Of a stretch of DNA of 64,000 nucleotides, positions 1 to 9,325 are shown piece by piece. Within the stretch, counting starts at the first letter, position 1. Each line of letters starts with the position of its first letter. The stretch is from Halieaceae bacterium (GTDB lineage Bacteria > Pseudomonadota > Gammaproteobacteria > Pseudomonadales > Halieaceae). The notes below the pieces were generated by a model, which did not search any database, had not been told where the DNA came from, and saw only the letters and a program-made list of their open reading frames with translations. Position numbers and translations under genes: made by a program. The stretch covers positions 124,001-188,000 of the forward strand of contig CACOYM010000001.1 of assembly GCA_902631395.1 (NCBI GenBank). The letters are read 5' to 3'.

Positions 1-153
1 CCCGAGTACGGATTTGATAACCATAAAGGCTACCCGACCAAAGCGCATTTGGTAGCTTTGAAGCGGTTGGGCGTTACGCCGATCCACCGCCGGAGTTTTG
101 CGCCAGTGAAACGCTTGCTGGCATACCCCGAGTGGGATAGCGTCCCCCTATGA
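1..153 (+). CDS. rnhB: Ribonuclease HII, C-terminal fragment
   Basis: The reading frame is open from base 1 and ends at TGA 151-153, giving the last 50 residues of a protein whose start lies outside the window. It contains [14 protein letters not shown] and IHRRSFAPV, the conserved C-terminal motifs of RNase HII, which nicks the RNA strand of RNA-DNA hybrids and removes misincorporated ribonucleotides. The stop overlaps the start of dnaE (ATGA), so the two are translationally coupled; rnhB-dnaE adjacency is common in Gammaproteobacteria. Identification rests on the motifs and the neighbour. Confidence 0.88.
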   Translation, partial: PEYGFDNHKGYPTKAHLVALKRLGVTPIHRRSFAPVKRLLAYPEWDSVPL

Positions 154-3100
154 CCTCGTTTGTTCATCTTCGTCTTCACACAGAATATTCTTTGATTGAT
201 GGTTTGCTGCGCATTCGCCCCGCCCTGAATCGGGTGGCGGAGTGGGGTATGCCTGCCGTCGCTATCACGGATCACCACAATTTCTTCGGCCTAGTGAAGG
301 CTTACAAAGTGGCAGCGGATTTGGGTATCAAACTCATCGTCGGCGCTGACGTGCACGTGCTAGACCCTCAGGATCATGAACGGCACTCCGAATTATGCTT
401 GTTGGCGCAAAATGAGACAGGGTACCAAAACTTGATGCTTTTATTGTCCTGCTCTTATCAGCAGGGGCAGTACCTCGGTCGTCCCCGAGTGCAACAGGAA
501 TGGATCGCAGAGTATGCCGATGGCGTCATTGCGTTGTCTGGAGGAAAGCAAGGCGATATCGGGCAGGCTCTACTCAATGGCCGCGACGCTGACGCTCGAG
601 CTGCTCTTGAGCGCTGGCGGGAGAGCTTTAAAGACCGTTTCTATATTGAGTTACAGCGCACGGGCCGGGCCGACGAGGAGAATTACGTCCATGCTGCCGT
701 GGGGTTGGCGTCGGAGCGATCTTGCCCCGTCGTTGCGACCAACGATGTGCGGTTTCTGGATGCTGAGGAATTTGAGGCGCATGAGGCACGCGTGTGCATC
801 GGAGAAGGGCGGACGCTCGATGATCCTCGCAGGCTCCGATTGTATTCAGATCAGCAGTATCTGCGAAGCGTTGAGGAGATGACTCAGCTGTTCGCCGACA
901 TACCCGAGGCGTTGGAGAACACTGTCGAGATTGCCCGACGCTGCTCGGTATCAATCAATCTCGGGAAACCCTCTCTGCCAAATTATCCCGTTCCTGAAGG
1001 GGAGACGATCGAGCAGTTTCTGAGCCGCCTCTCTTTTGAGGGACTACAACAACGTTTTTCCAATTTGACAATTGAGGAGTTGGTGGACTATCGCGAGCGA
1101 CTCGACTTCGAGCTCAATACGATTAACGAGATGGGTTTCCCAGGCTATTTTTTGGTGGTAATGGATTTCATCCGATGGGCCAAGGAACAGGACATCCCCG
1201 TTGGTCCGGGACGTGGATCGGGTGCGGGCTCGCTGGTCGCGTATGCGCTAGGTATTACTGACTTGGATCCGATTGCGTATGGCCTGCTCTTTGAGCGATT
1301 TCTCAATCCCGAGCGCGTCTCGATGCCGGACTTTGATGTCGATTTCTGCATGGAGCGGCGTGATGAGGTGATCGAATACGTTGCGCAAACTTATGGTAGG
1401 CACGCCGTCTCTCAAATAATTACCTTCGGCACCATGGCCGCCAAGGCGGTCGTGCGGGACGTAGCGCGCGTTCAAGGTAAACCCTATGGACTAGCTGACC
1501 GCATGTCGAAGCTGATCCCGTTTGAGGTGGGAATGACCCTCTCGAAGGCTCTCGAGAGAGAGGAGCAGCTGGTCAGGCTGCTCGAGGAGGACAGCTCGGC
1601 GCAGGAAATCTGGGACATGGCGGTGCAGTTGGAGGGAGTAACCCGTAACGCCGGCAAACATGCGGGCGGCGTCGTTATTGCGCCCAGCGAACTGACTGAC
1701 TTTTCACCGATTTTCTGTGATGAGGACGGCTCGGGTGTTGTCACGCAGTATGACAAGAATGACGTCGAGGAAGCCGGCCTTGTTAAGTTCGACTTTCTTG
1801 GCCTGCGTACACTCACCATCATCCAGTGGGCGACACAAATGATCAACGCTCGCGCGCAGAAGTCTCTGGATATCGATCGGATTGCACTGGATGATCCTCA
1901 GGTCTTTAAGTTACTGCAGGCTGGCGATACCACCGCTGTTTTCCAGTTGGAAAGTCGTGGCATGAAAGAGCTGATAAAGAACCTGCGTCCTGACTGTTTC
2001 GAAGACATTATCGCTTTGGTGGCATTGTTCCGTCCCGGCCCGTTGCAATCTGGCATGGTCGAAAACTTTATCAACCGAAAGCATGGCCGGGAGCCCATCT
2101 CTTATCCTGATGCCCAGTACCAGCACGAGTGGTTGAAGCCGATCTTAGAGCCGACCTACGGCATCATCCTGTATCAGGAGCAGGTGATGCAGATCGCACA
2201 GGTGTTGGCAGGCTACACGCTGGGTGGTGCGGACCTTCTGCGGCGCGCGATGGGCAAAAAAAAGCCTGAGGAAATGGCCAAGCAGCGAAGTGTCTTTGAG
2301 GCGGGAGCTGCAGCGCTTGGAATCAATCCCACTTTGGCAATCAAGATATTTGATCTGGTCGAGAAGTTTGCTGGGTATGGATTCAATAAGTCTCACTCCG
2401 CCGCCTACGCGCTGGTGTCGTATCAAACAGCCTGGTTAAAAACCCACCATCCCGCCGAGTTCATGGCAGCGGTAATGAGCTCCGAGATCGACAATACAGA
2501 TAAGCTACTGACTTTTCGCGATGAAGCGAAGCGGATGGGACTGGCGGTGCAGCCGCCCTCCATCCAATCGGGCCATTATGCGTTCTCGGTCGACGACGAG
2601 GGTCAGATTCGATACGGCCTCGGTGCGATTAAAGGGTTGGGTGAAGGTCCGATCGACAGCCTGCTTGCTGCGCGAGCCGAAGGACCTTATACCAGTCTGT
2701 TCGACGTATGTGCGCGCACAGATCCACGAAAGGTTAATCGCAGAGCATTGGAAGCGTTAATCAAGAGCGGCGCCTTGGATGAGCTGGGCGTCGAGCGTTG
2801 GATTTTGTTGGCCGCTTTGGATGACGCGATCAGGGGCGCAGAACAGGTTGCCAGTAATTCCGCGGCGGGTATCGACGATCTTTTTGGAGATCTGATTACG
2901 GCCAGTGATGAGACGGACGACCTTTATCAGGAGCACCGCAGAGCGCGTCCCTGGACGCTGACGGAGCTACTAAATGCTGAAAAAGAGAGTTTGGGGAGTT
3001 TTTTGAGCGGTCACCCCATGGAGGCTTATGAGGCAGAGGTCCGCAAATTTGCACCGCGACGTATTCGCGAACTACAGCCGACAAATCAGGCGGTGGTAGC

Positions 3101-3593
3101 CGGACTGATTCTCGATATCCGCACCATCAAAACCCAAAGGGGGCCGATGGCGGTTTTGACCCTTGATGACGGTTCGGGCCAGATCGAGGCGACTGTCTAT
3201 AACGATGTGTTCACCGAACATCGCGATCTGTTAATAAGGGATCGCATCGTTCTGCTCGAGGGGCGTCTGCAGACAGACGACTTTAACGGCGGGCTGGCGA
3301 TGCGCACTAAAACAGCCCGGTCTCTTGAGCAGGCGAGGAAAGCCAAGGTATCTGAGTTGCGATTGCGTGTTGCCAGTCACCGCGTGGACGAAAGGTTCAA
3401 TAAGACGCTCGCCAATACGCTGCGAACGGCAGTTGGCGGGGAGTGTCCGGTAGTGATGGAGTATGTGCAACCGGAGGGTTCCGTATCAGTTCGCTTGGGG
3501 GGAGCGTGGCAAGTCCATCCCAGCGATGCGCTACTCGATGAGCTGCGGATTGCAGTTGGTAACGATGCGGCGGACTGGGTGTATGAGACTTAG
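150..3593 (+). CDS. dnaE: DNA polymerase III alpha subunit
   Basis: Replicative polymerase catalytic subunit, 1147 residues, close to the 1160 of E. coli DnaE. The N-terminus ([15 protein letters not shown]) is the PHP domain, about residues 5-200. The palm holds PDFDVDF at 393-399, with catalytic aspartates D396 and D398 and nearby D394, and KFDFLGL with D548 as the third acidic residue. The beta-clamp and tau-contacting C-terminal part follows, with an OB-fold at about 985-1070. The ATG at 150 overlaps the rnhB stop. The gene appears intact and ordinary. Confidence 0.98.
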   Translation: MTSFVHLRLHTEYSLIDGLLRIRPALNRVAEWGMPAVAITDHHNFFGLVKAYKVAADLGIKLIVGADVHVLDPQDHERHSELCLLAQNETGYQNLMLLLSCSYQQGQYLGRPRVQQEWIAEYADGVIALSGGKQGDIGQALLNGRDADARAALERWRESFKDRFYIELQRTGRADEENYVHAAVGLASERSCPVVATNDVRFLDAEEFEAHEARVCIGEGRTLDDPRRLRLYSDQQYLRSVEEMTQLFADIPEALENTVEIARRCSVSINLGKPSLPNYPVPEGETIEQFLSRLSFEGLQQRFSNLTIEELVDYRERLDFELNTINEMGFPGYFLVVMDFIRWAKEQDIPVGPGRGSGAGSLVAYALGITDLDPIAYGLLFERFLNPERVSMPDFDVDFCMERRDEVIEYVAQTYGRHAVSQIITFGTMAAKAVVRDVARVQGKPYGLADRMSKLIPFEVGMTLSKALEREEQLVRLLEEDSSAQEIWDMAVQLEGVTRNAGKHAGGVVIAPSELTDFSPIFCDEDGSGVVTQYDKNDVEEAGLVKFDFLGLRTLTIIQWATQMINARAQKSLDIDRIALDDPQVFKLLQAGDTTAVFQLESRGMKELIKNLRPDCFEDIIALVALFRPGPLQSGMVENFINRKHGREPISYPDAQYQHEWLKPILEPTYGIILYQEQVMQIAQVLAGYTLGGADLLRRAMGKKKPEEMAKQRSVFEAGAAALGINPTLAIKIFDLVEKFAGYGFNKSHSAAYALVSYQTAWLKTHHPAEFMAAVMSSEIDNTDKLLTFRDEAKRMGLAVQPPSIQSGHYAFSVDDEGQIRYGLGAIKGLGEGPIDSLLAARAEGPYTSLFDVCARTDPRKVNRRALEALIKSGALDELGVERWILLAALDDAIRGAEQVASNSAAGIDDLFGDLITASDETDDLYQEHRRARPWTLTELLNAEKESLGSFLSGHPMEAYEAEVRKFAPRRIRELQPTNQAVVAGLILDIRTIKTQRGPMAVLTLDDGSGQIEATVYNDVFTEHRDLLIRDRIVLLEGRLQTDDFNGGLAMRTKTARSLEQARKAKVSELRLRVASHRVDERFNKTLANTLRTAVGGECPVVMEYVQPEGSVSVRLGGAWQVHPSDALLDELRIAVGNDAADWVYET

Positions 3594-4050
3594 TATTCTC
3601 ATCCTCTACGCAATGGTGATGGGGTGCGGCGATAAGCCTCCCCCCTGCTCCAGCGAGGGTGCCGGTCGTACTGCCCCGAGTGCTGGTTGTCTGGTGCTGA
3701 AGAATTATGCGGTGTTGCTTGTTCAGGGCTGGCTCGGAGATTGGGCGCTTCCGGGCGGGAGCGTTAAATCGGGTGAGAGTGCCTTATGTGGTGCCGAGCG
3801 CGAGGTTTTTGAGGAGACGGGTATCTCCGTGAGGGCTACGCAACTCGCGACCGTGTTTGATAATGGATTTCACCTTTATTGGTGTCGTGCCGGGGCAAAT
3901 GTCGCCCCACGCATTCATCGTCCGCTCGAGGTGAGAAAGGTGGCATGGCAGCAACTCGACGGGTTGGAGGACGAGCAGTGGCGATATCCTGGACAGGGCG
4001 CGCTTATTCGCGACCTCCTATCGAGTGTTAAGTATTCAATTGAAGATTGA
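3583..4050 (+). CDS. Nudix hydrolase with lipoprotein-like N-terminus
   Basis: A 155-residue protein starting at ATG 3583, 11 bases inside dnaE. A full Nudix box is present: GSVKSGE followed by REVFEETGI fits G-x5-E-x7-REUxEExGU, the metal site that hydrolyses nucleoside diphosphate derivatives. The first 22 residues form a short hydrophobic segment ending in VMGC and then a Pro/Cys-rich stretch, resembling a lipobox, so the enzyme may be exported and lipid-anchored. That is unusual, because Nudix enzymes normally act in the cytoplasm. The Met before Gly-Cys is atypical for a lipobox. An upstream in-frame start would make a longer, non-exported form but lies deep inside dnaE. Substrate unknown. 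Confidence 0.8.
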   Translation: MRLSILILYAMVMGCGDKPPPCSSEGAGRTAPSAGCLVLKNYAVLLVQGWLGDWALPGGSVKSGESALCGAEREVFEETGISVRATQLATVFDNGFHLYWCRAGANVAPRIHRPLEVRKVAWQQLDGLEDEQWRYPGQGALIRDLLSSVKYSIED

Positions 4051-4067
4051 CCGAGGATTATGCCGGT

Positions 4068-4364
4068 ATGAGTGATCAAAAAATTGAAGCGGCGGTATTT
4101 CGCCGTTTACTCTCGCATCTGGACAGCCGGAAAGATGTTCAGAATATTGATCTGATGAACTTGGCAGGTTTTTGTCGTAACTGTCTGTCAAAGTGGTATG
4201 CCGAGGCGGCGGCTGAAGAAGGGCGATCGCTTGATAAAGAGACTGCTCGTGAAATTGTTTACGGTATGCCCTATGCGGAGTGGAAGGCGAAATACCAGAC
4301 CGAAGCGACGACTGAGCAAGCCGCGCTATTTGAGGCCCAGCAGGCTCAGTCAGATGGAGAGTAG
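4068..4364 (+). CDS. DUF1244 family protein
   Basis: A 98-residue soluble protein beginning MSDQKIEAAVFRRL and containing DLMNLAGFCRNCLSKWY, the signature of the DUF1244 family, which has no established function in Proteobacteria. The family typically has about 100 residues, so the gene is full length. The ATG at 4068 is preceded by GAGGA at about 4053; a TTG at 4047 overlaps the Nudix stop but would add only seven non-conserved residues. The gene lies 17 bases after the Nudix gene, probably in the same transcript, and its 3' end overlaps the convergent isochorismatase-family gene by 15 bases. Confidence 0.88.
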   Translation: MSDQKIEAAVFRRLLSHLDSRKDVQNIDLMNLAGFCRNCLSKWYAEAAAEEGRSLDKETAREIVYGMPYAEWKAKYQTEATTEQAALFEAQQAQSDGE

Positions 4365-4952
4365 CGCCAATGTATCGTTTAGCGATAGGACGTCTGCGTA
4401 TTTCGCTTTGAGGTCATAGAGATTGGCGTCGTGAGCTTGAATATCGCGATCACCACAAGCCTCTATCGGCATCACTACGTGATAGTTGTTTTGCAAACCG
4501 TCTACTGCTGTGGCGCGCACGCATCCGCTGGTTGTCAAACCCGTGACGACGACTGAGTCAACGTCGCGGGTCCTGAGCCATGCGTCCAGCTCGGTACCGT
4601 GAAAGCTGCTCGTGTGGCGTTTCTCCAATCGCAAATCACTGCCTTCGATAGGCAGTCTTGAGTCAAAACGAATCCACTCAGAATCTGGGGTCAGTAAATT
4701 CAGGGCAGGGATGCGTGCTCTGAAGACGGAGGCCTGTTGGTCATCGCGATAAACTACCGTGGTCAGAACTACCGGTAAAGCGGCGTCATGAAAGAAATTC
4801 ATAAGCCGTACATTTGCCTCGACGACTTCATCCGCCTCCGAACCCAGTGGACATGACGGATCCGTAAACCCCTTTACGACGTCGACAACGATCAGCGCAG
4901 GTTTAATGCCAAAGCCACCATCGACCCTTTTCAGTGCTTTTCTAATCGCCAT
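4350..4952 (-). CDS. Isochorismatase-family cysteine hydrolase (carbamoylsarcosine-amidase-like)
   Basis: A 200-residue alpha/beta hydrolase of the isochorismatase/nicotinamidase superfamily. The Asp-Lys-Cys triad is visible as D24 in ALIVVDVVKGF, K111 in RLEKRHTSSF and C144 in TSGCVRATAVDG. The TTSGC-VRA form resembles N-carbamoylsarcosine amidohydrolase and related C-N hydrolases rather than true isochorismatases. It is divergent from the aceE-like gene and is one of three members in this window, the others being at 19.3 and 20.0 kb. Start ATG 4952 has AGGG upstream. Substrate unknown; an amide or carbamoyl compound is likely. Confidence 0.85.
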   Translation of the reverse strand: MAIRKALKRVDGGFGIKPALIVVDVVKGFTDPSCPLGSEADEVVEANVRLMNFFHDAALPVVLTTVVYRDDQQASVFRARIPALNLLTPDSEWIRFDSRLPIEGSDLRLEKRHTSSFHGTELDAWLRTRDVDSVVVTGLTTSGCVRATAVDGLQNNYHVVMPIEACGDRDIQAHDANLYDLKAKYADVLSLNDTLALLSI

Positions 4953-4964
4953 GGCTGGCGCCCT

Positions 4965-5000
4965 TCACTCATGTACCGTTACCATCCAAATCATGAGTGA
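4965..5000. repeat. 9-bp inverted repeat between divergent genes
   Basis: TCACTCATG at 4965-4973 is the reverse complement of CATGAGTGA at 4992-5000, separated by 18 bases. The pair lies between the divergent isochorismatase-like and aceE-like genes, where an operator would be expected. It does not match the TGTCCGGACA family seen elsewhere in this region. No regulator can be assigned. Confidence 0.45.
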
Positions 5001-5056
5001 TCGTGGAGGGAAGTGCCAGATGCCAAAGAGCCCCGGTTTCCATCACTGAGAGCGCA

Positions 5057-7660
5057 ATGAGGGATACCCCTTTAACACCCGTTGATGTGGCGGTATTGGT
5101 TGACGCTGACTGGCCTGAATGGCGGGCTGCTCTTGAGGACATAAGACGCGAATATGGTGACGAGGGCGTCCGCGCCTTACTGAGACGACTTCAGGAGTAT
5201 AGCGTCGATCAAGGCGTTACGTTATCTGACGCTTTATTGAATACGCCCTACATCAATACCCTGTCTTTAAATGAGCAGCCGCATTATCCGGGCGATCTTG
5301 ATATCGAAAAACGAATAGAAAACATTATTCGTTGGAATGCAGCAGCAATGATCTTGCGGGCGCATGACGAAGGCACGGGTTTAGGCGGACATATTGCCAC
5401 ATATGCTTCTTTTGCAACGGCGTATGAAACGGCGTTCCACCACATTTTTAGCGCACAAGGTCTAGGGGATCTGGTGTTACCGCAGCCGCATGCAGCGCCA
5501 GGTATCTACGCGCGCGCGTTTCTGGAGGGGCGCCTCAGTGAAAAGCAGTTGCGGAATTACAGACGGGAGCTGGGTGACGGAGGCGGACTGTCGTCCTACC
5601 CTCATCCCCGCTCTATGCCCCAGTTCTGGCAGGTTCCCAATGCGTCTATGGGGCTATCTGTTCCCATGTCCATCTACATTGCCAGATTTGCCAAGTACCT
5701 GCAGCATCGAGGCCTGCTGGCGTCTAATGACTCACGCATATGGTGCTTCATCGGGGACGGCGAGGCTGATGAGCCGGAAGTACTGGGCACCATCAACATT
5801 GCGGGTCGTGAACGCCTGGATAACTTAGTGCTGGTCGTGAATTGTAATCTGCAACGCTTAGACGGTCCGGTCAGAGGAAATGGAAAAATCATCCAAGAAT
5901 TGGAGCGTGCGTTCCGCGGTGCTGATTGGCAGGTGCTAAAGGTGATCTGGGGCAGCGGTTGGGACGCATTGCTAGCCTCTGATCGCGAGGGCGTGCTGCG
6001 TCATCGGATGGAAGAGTGTTTGGACGGAGATTATCAGAGGTATTCTATCTTGCCCGGCGACAAGCAGCGTGAACATTGGGTGCACGGCGACCCCCGACTT
6101 GAAAAGCTGATGAATACCTTGACCGACGCTGAGGTTGCGCAGATCAAGCGTGGCGGGCAAGACCCAAAGAAACTCTATGCCGCCTACCTTAAAGCCTGTG
6201 AGAGCGAGGATCGGCCCACGGTCATTCTGGTAAAGACGGTCAAAGGAGACGGCATGGGGTCGGCGCTGCAAGGGAGAAATACGGCACATCAAAAGAAGGA
6301 CCTCTCTCGCGAACAACGCATTGCGTGTGCGCGGGAGTGGGGTATTCCGCTTGATGACGATTCGATTGCAGCGGCCGAATTTTACCGGCCTCGAGAAGAC
6401 AGTGCGGAGCTGACGTATCTCAGACAGCGGCGCGAGGCACTGGGTGGCTATCTACCGTCTAGGGAGGTCGTTTCGTCCAACCTCAACCCGCCTGATATGA
6501 AGATCTTCGAAGCTTTCGATGCGGGTTCTGACACGCGGGCGTTGTCGACGACTACTGCAATGGTGCGATTACTGACTAAGCTGCTGAAGGATCCCGAAGT
6601 CGGGCCGTTGATTGTGCCAATTGTGCCTGATGAGGCCAGAACCTTTGGTATGGACGCGCTGTTTAAGGTTGCTGGTATCTACTCACCTGACGGGCAGCGT
6701 TATACGCCTGTCGACGGGGAGGCCCTAAATAGTTACCGCGAGGCGATTGATGGGCAGATTCTTCAGGAGGGTATCTGCGAGGCCGGCGCGATTGCCTCGT
6801 TCATCGCTGCCGGCACCGCTTACGCTACCTTCGGTGTGCGCACTATACCTTTTTATATATTTTACTCGATGTTTGGGTTTCAGCGGGTCGGCGATTTGAT
6901 CTGGGCGGCAGCTGACATGATGGCGAAAGGCTTTTTGCTAGGTGGCACCGCTGGCCGGACGACTCTCAATGGTGAGGGTTTGCAGCATCAAGATGGTCAC
7001 TCACCCTTACTCGCTAGCACTGTGCCCTCGGTGCGTACCTACGATCCCGCTTTCTCATGGGAGTTGGCCGTCCTAGTGCGCTACGGGATCCAACGCATGT
7101 TTATAGAGGAGTACGATGAACTCTTCTATTTAATGATGTACAACGAAGCGCGCCCGATGCCGGCTCGGCTGTTAGACGCTAATCTTGAGGAGGGTATCGT
7201 TAGGGGTGGGTACCTGCTGGAACCTGCTTCTGGAGAGGGTCCAAGAATTAATTTATTGGGTTCTGGCACCATATTGTTCGAGGTACTTCAGGCTGCTGAA
7301 CAGTTGCGAAGCGATGGATTCGCGGTGGCAGTGTACAGTATCACCAGTTATGTGGAGCTTGCGCGAGACGCCGAGCGCTGCGAGAAAGCATGCGCTGACG
7401 GTGATAAAAACGACGCAGCGTGGGTTATGCATCTGTTTGATGAGAGCGATGTGCCGACCATCGCTGCCACCGACTACGTGCGAGCCTTGCCCCGCATGAT
7501 CGCGACATGGATCCCGGGGCCATACACCGTATTAGGTACTGACGGTTTCGGGCTGAGTGAGCGGCGAGAGGTGTTGCGCGAGTATTTTGGTGTTGACGCG
7601 GTCACAATCGCCGACGCCGCGAGGCATTTGTGTTCTCGACTTGACACCAAGCAAGAATGA
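5057..7660 (+). CDS. Pyruvate dehydrogenase E1-type component (AceE family), solitary
   Basis: A thiamine-diphosphate 2-oxo acid dehydrogenase E1 of the homodimeric AceE type, 867 residues from ATG 5057 (E. coli AceE has 887). The ThDP motif is visible as GDGEADEPE at about 233-241, ending in NLVLVVNCN. Other family blocks are RDGQxDPKK-like GGQDPKK, the DEARTFGMDALF segment and TTLNGEGLQHQDGHS. It decarboxylates a 2-oxo acid and transfers the acyl group to a lipoyl E2. No E2 or E3 gene follows; the next gene encodes HMG-CoA lyase. It may therefore be a second copy for another 2-oxo acid (as in MdeB-like 2-oxobutanoate E1) or use an E2 encoded elsewhere. A GTG at 4997 could extend it by 20 residues that lack family similarity. 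Confidence 0.9.
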   Translation: MRDTPLTPVDVAVLVDADWPEWRAALEDIRREYGDEGVRALLRRLQEYSVDQGVTLSDALLNTPYINTLSLNEQPHYPGDLDIEKRIENIIRWNAAAMILRAHDEGTGLGGHIATYASFATAYETAFHHIFSAQGLGDLVLPQPHAAPGIYARAFLEGRLSEKQLRNYRRELGDGGGLSSYPHPRSMPQFWQVPNASMGLSVPMSIYIARFAKYLQHRGLLASNDSRIWCFIGDGEADEPEVLGTINIAGRERLDNLVLVVNCNLQRLDGPVRGNGKIIQELERAFRGADWQVLKVIWGSGWDALLASDREGVLRHRMEECLDGDYQRYSILPGDKQREHWVHGDPRLEKLMNTLTDAEVAQIKRGGQDPKKLYAAYLKACESEDRPTVILVKTVKGDGMGSALQGRNTAHQKKDLSREQRIACAREWGIPLDDDSIAAAEFYRPREDSAELTYLRQRREALGGYLPSREVVSSNLNPPDMKIFEAFDAGSDTRALSTTTAMVRLLTKLLKDPEVGPLIVPIVPDEARTFGMDALFKVAGIYSPDGQRYTPVDGEALNSYREAIDGQILQEGICEAGAIASFIAAGTAYATFGVRTIPFYIFYSMFGFQRVGDLIWAAADMMAKGFLLGGTAGRTTLNGEGLQHQDGHSPLLASTVPSVRTYDPAFSWELAVLVRYGIQRMFIEEYDELFYLMMYNEARPMPARLLDANLEEGIVRGGYLLEPASGEGPRINLLGSGTILFEVLQAAEQLRSDGFAVAVYSITSYVELARDAERCEKACADGDKNDAAWVMHLFDESDVPTIAATDYVRALPRMIATWIPGPYTVLGTDGFGLSERREVLREYFGVDAVTIADAARHLCSRLDTKQE

Positions 7661-7748
7661 TTTGATGCCGCAACCGGTGCGGCGCTAAACTTCCCACGCG
7701 ATCGCGGCTTCCAAAAACATACGAAGTCCGGTCGCAGAGGAGTGAGCT

Positions 7749-8645
7749 ATGGCAGAAACGATAATCATCAAAGAGGTTGCGGCTCGCGATGGACTACAAG
7801 CGCAGCCGAAACATCTGACTGTCGAGCAGCGCATCGCGTTGATCGCCGCGCTTGCAGACACTGGTGTTCCAGAACTTGAAATCGGTTCGTTCGTCTCGCC
7901 CAAAGCCGTGCCCCAGATGGCCGGCACTGATGAAATTGCGGCGAGTTTGCCGGCTGCGAATCTCGCTTACAGCGCTCTGGTGCCAAACATGAAGGGTTAT
8001 GAGCTTGCGGTAAGATCGGGTGTGCGTAGTCATGCGATTGCCTTGGCTGCCACAGAAGAAATGAATCGGAATAATATTCGCAAGAGTCTTGAAGAGACCT
8101 TTGTGATGGGGGAAGAAATTCTGGATCGCGCCGCTGTGGATGGTGTTGCCATCCACGCTTATCTTGCAGTGGCTTTTGAGTGTCCTTACGAAGGCCCCGT
8201 GGACGAATCTTTGGCACTCCAACTAGTTGAACGACTCATGGCGCACAAGCCCGCTCGATTGATGATTGCGGATACCATTGGCGCAGCTCACCCCGCAGCC
8301 GTGACGTCAATGATGCAGAAGCTTATTGAGCGTTACGGCCCTGACCATCTCGGGTGCCACTTTCATGATACTCGTGCCATGGGTCTTGCGAATGTGTACG
8401 CGGCGCTGCAGGCAGGTGTTCGCCGATTTGATGCTTCTGCAGGAGGACTCGGAGGCTGCCCCTTTGCCCCGGGCGCCAAGGGCAATGTGGCTACCGAGGA
8501 TGTGGTGATGATGTGCCAAGCGATGGGTTTCCACACGGGCGTGCAAATGTCTAAGTTGTTGGGCGCTGTGGATTTACTTAGCGAGATGATTGGTGCTCCA
8601 CAGGGTGGTCGGGCACACACCTGGTTGTCCAAACAGTGCGCGTGA
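7749..8645 (+). CDS. mvaB: Hydroxymethylglutaryl-CoA lyase
   Basis: A TIM-barrel HMG-CoA lyase, 298 residues, the usual bacterial size. It cleaves 3-hydroxy-3-methylglutaryl-CoA to acetyl-CoA and acetoacetate, the last step of leucine breakdown, and related lyases act on similar 3-hydroxyacyl-CoA esters. Visible sites are R13-D14 in AARDGLQ, the metal ligands H204 and H206 in CHFHDTRAMG, and the active-site loop GGCPFAPGAKGNVATED with C237. A GAGGAG-like ribosome site precedes ATG 7749. It follows the E1 gene by 88 bases and may be cotranscribed. No other leucine-pathway gene is adjacent, so a different substrate is possible. Confidence 0.93.
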   Translation: MAETIIIKEVAARDGLQAQPKHLTVEQRIALIAALADTGVPELEIGSFVSPKAVPQMAGTDEIAASLPAANLAYSALVPNMKGYELAVRSGVRSHAIALAATEEMNRNNIRKSLEETFVMGEEILDRAAVDGVAIHAYLAVAFECPYEGPVDESLALQLVERLMAHKPARLMIADTIGAAHPAAVTSMMQKLIERYGPDHLGCHFHDTRAMGLANVYAALQAGVRRFDASAGGLGGCPFAPGAKGNVATEDVVMMCQAMGFHTGVQMSKLLGAVDLLSEMIGAPQGGRAHTWLSKQCA

Positions 8646-8653
8646 TCTGAACC

Positions 8654-9322
8654 GTGCGCGTCAGCGAGGCTATTACGGGCCGTCAGAGCATACGAGCCTT
8701 TTTGTCCGACCGCCCGGTTAGTGATGAAAAAATCGAATCGCTATTGAATGTTGCGGGCAGAGCGCCGTCGGGGTCGAATATACAGCCATGGCAGGTTTAC
8801 GTTGTGCGCGGTGAACGAAAATCCCGTATCACCGAAGTCTGCTCAGACCGATTTCTCTCCGGAGACGAGGGTGCCTACGAATATCATTATTATCCGAAGG
8901 ACTGGCGCGAACCTTACATAGGGCGTCGGCGTCAGACGGGCTTTGGCCTTTACGGGCTTCTGGGCGTGGATCGTTACGATACCGCGTCAGTACAAAGCTA
9001 CAGGGTGCAGAACTATCAATTCTTCGGCGCACCCGTCGGGCTATTTTTCACGATCGACCGCGATATGGAGCAGGGAAGCTGGCTTGATTACGGCATGTTC
9101 ATGCAATCCTTCATGCTTGCGGCGCGTGAGGCGGGTCTTGAGAGTTGTGCTCAGGCGGCCTTCTGCCCCTACCATGATAGCGTGATGCCCCTCCTGGAGG
9201 CGCCCCAAGAACAGATGTTGGTGTGCGGCATGTCGCTGGGATACGCGGATCCCGATGCGCTCGTAAATACCTATCGCACCGGGCGCCTGGAAGCGAGTGA
9301 ATACATGACGGTACTGGAGTAG
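8654..9322 (+). CDS. Nitroreductase-family FMN oxidoreductase
   Basis: A 222-residue nitroreductase-fold flavoprotein starting at GTG 8654, eight bases after the HMG-CoA lyase gene. The phosphate-binding stretch GRQSIRAFLSDRPV near residue 9 and the loop APSGSNIQPWQVYVV at 37-51 are the FMN-binding blocks. The C-terminal MLVCGMSLGYAD is the usual isoalloxazine-side motif. Members reduce nitroaromatics, quinones or enoates with NAD(P)H; the real substrate here is unknown. Its tight spacing suggests an operon with the lyase. Confidence 0.88.
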   Translation: MRVSEAITGRQSIRAFLSDRPVSDEKIESLLNVAGRAPSGSNIQPWQVYVVRGERKSRITEVCSDRFLSGDEGAYEYHYYPKDWREPYIGRRRQTGFGLYGLLGVDRYDTASVQSYRVQNYQFFGAPVGLFFTIDRDMEQGSWLDYGMFMQSFMLAAREAGLESCAQAAFCPYHDSVMPLLEAPQEQMLVCGMSLGYADPDALVNTYRTGRLEASEYMTVLE

Positions 9323-9325
9323 GAA

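Noticed and set aside
4971-4985. ATGTACCGTTACCAT as a seventh TGTCCGGACA-type operator before the aceE-like gene
   Set aside because: The half-sites are six bases apart (GT-N6-AC), not four, and the CGGACA arm is absent, so it does not fit the family.
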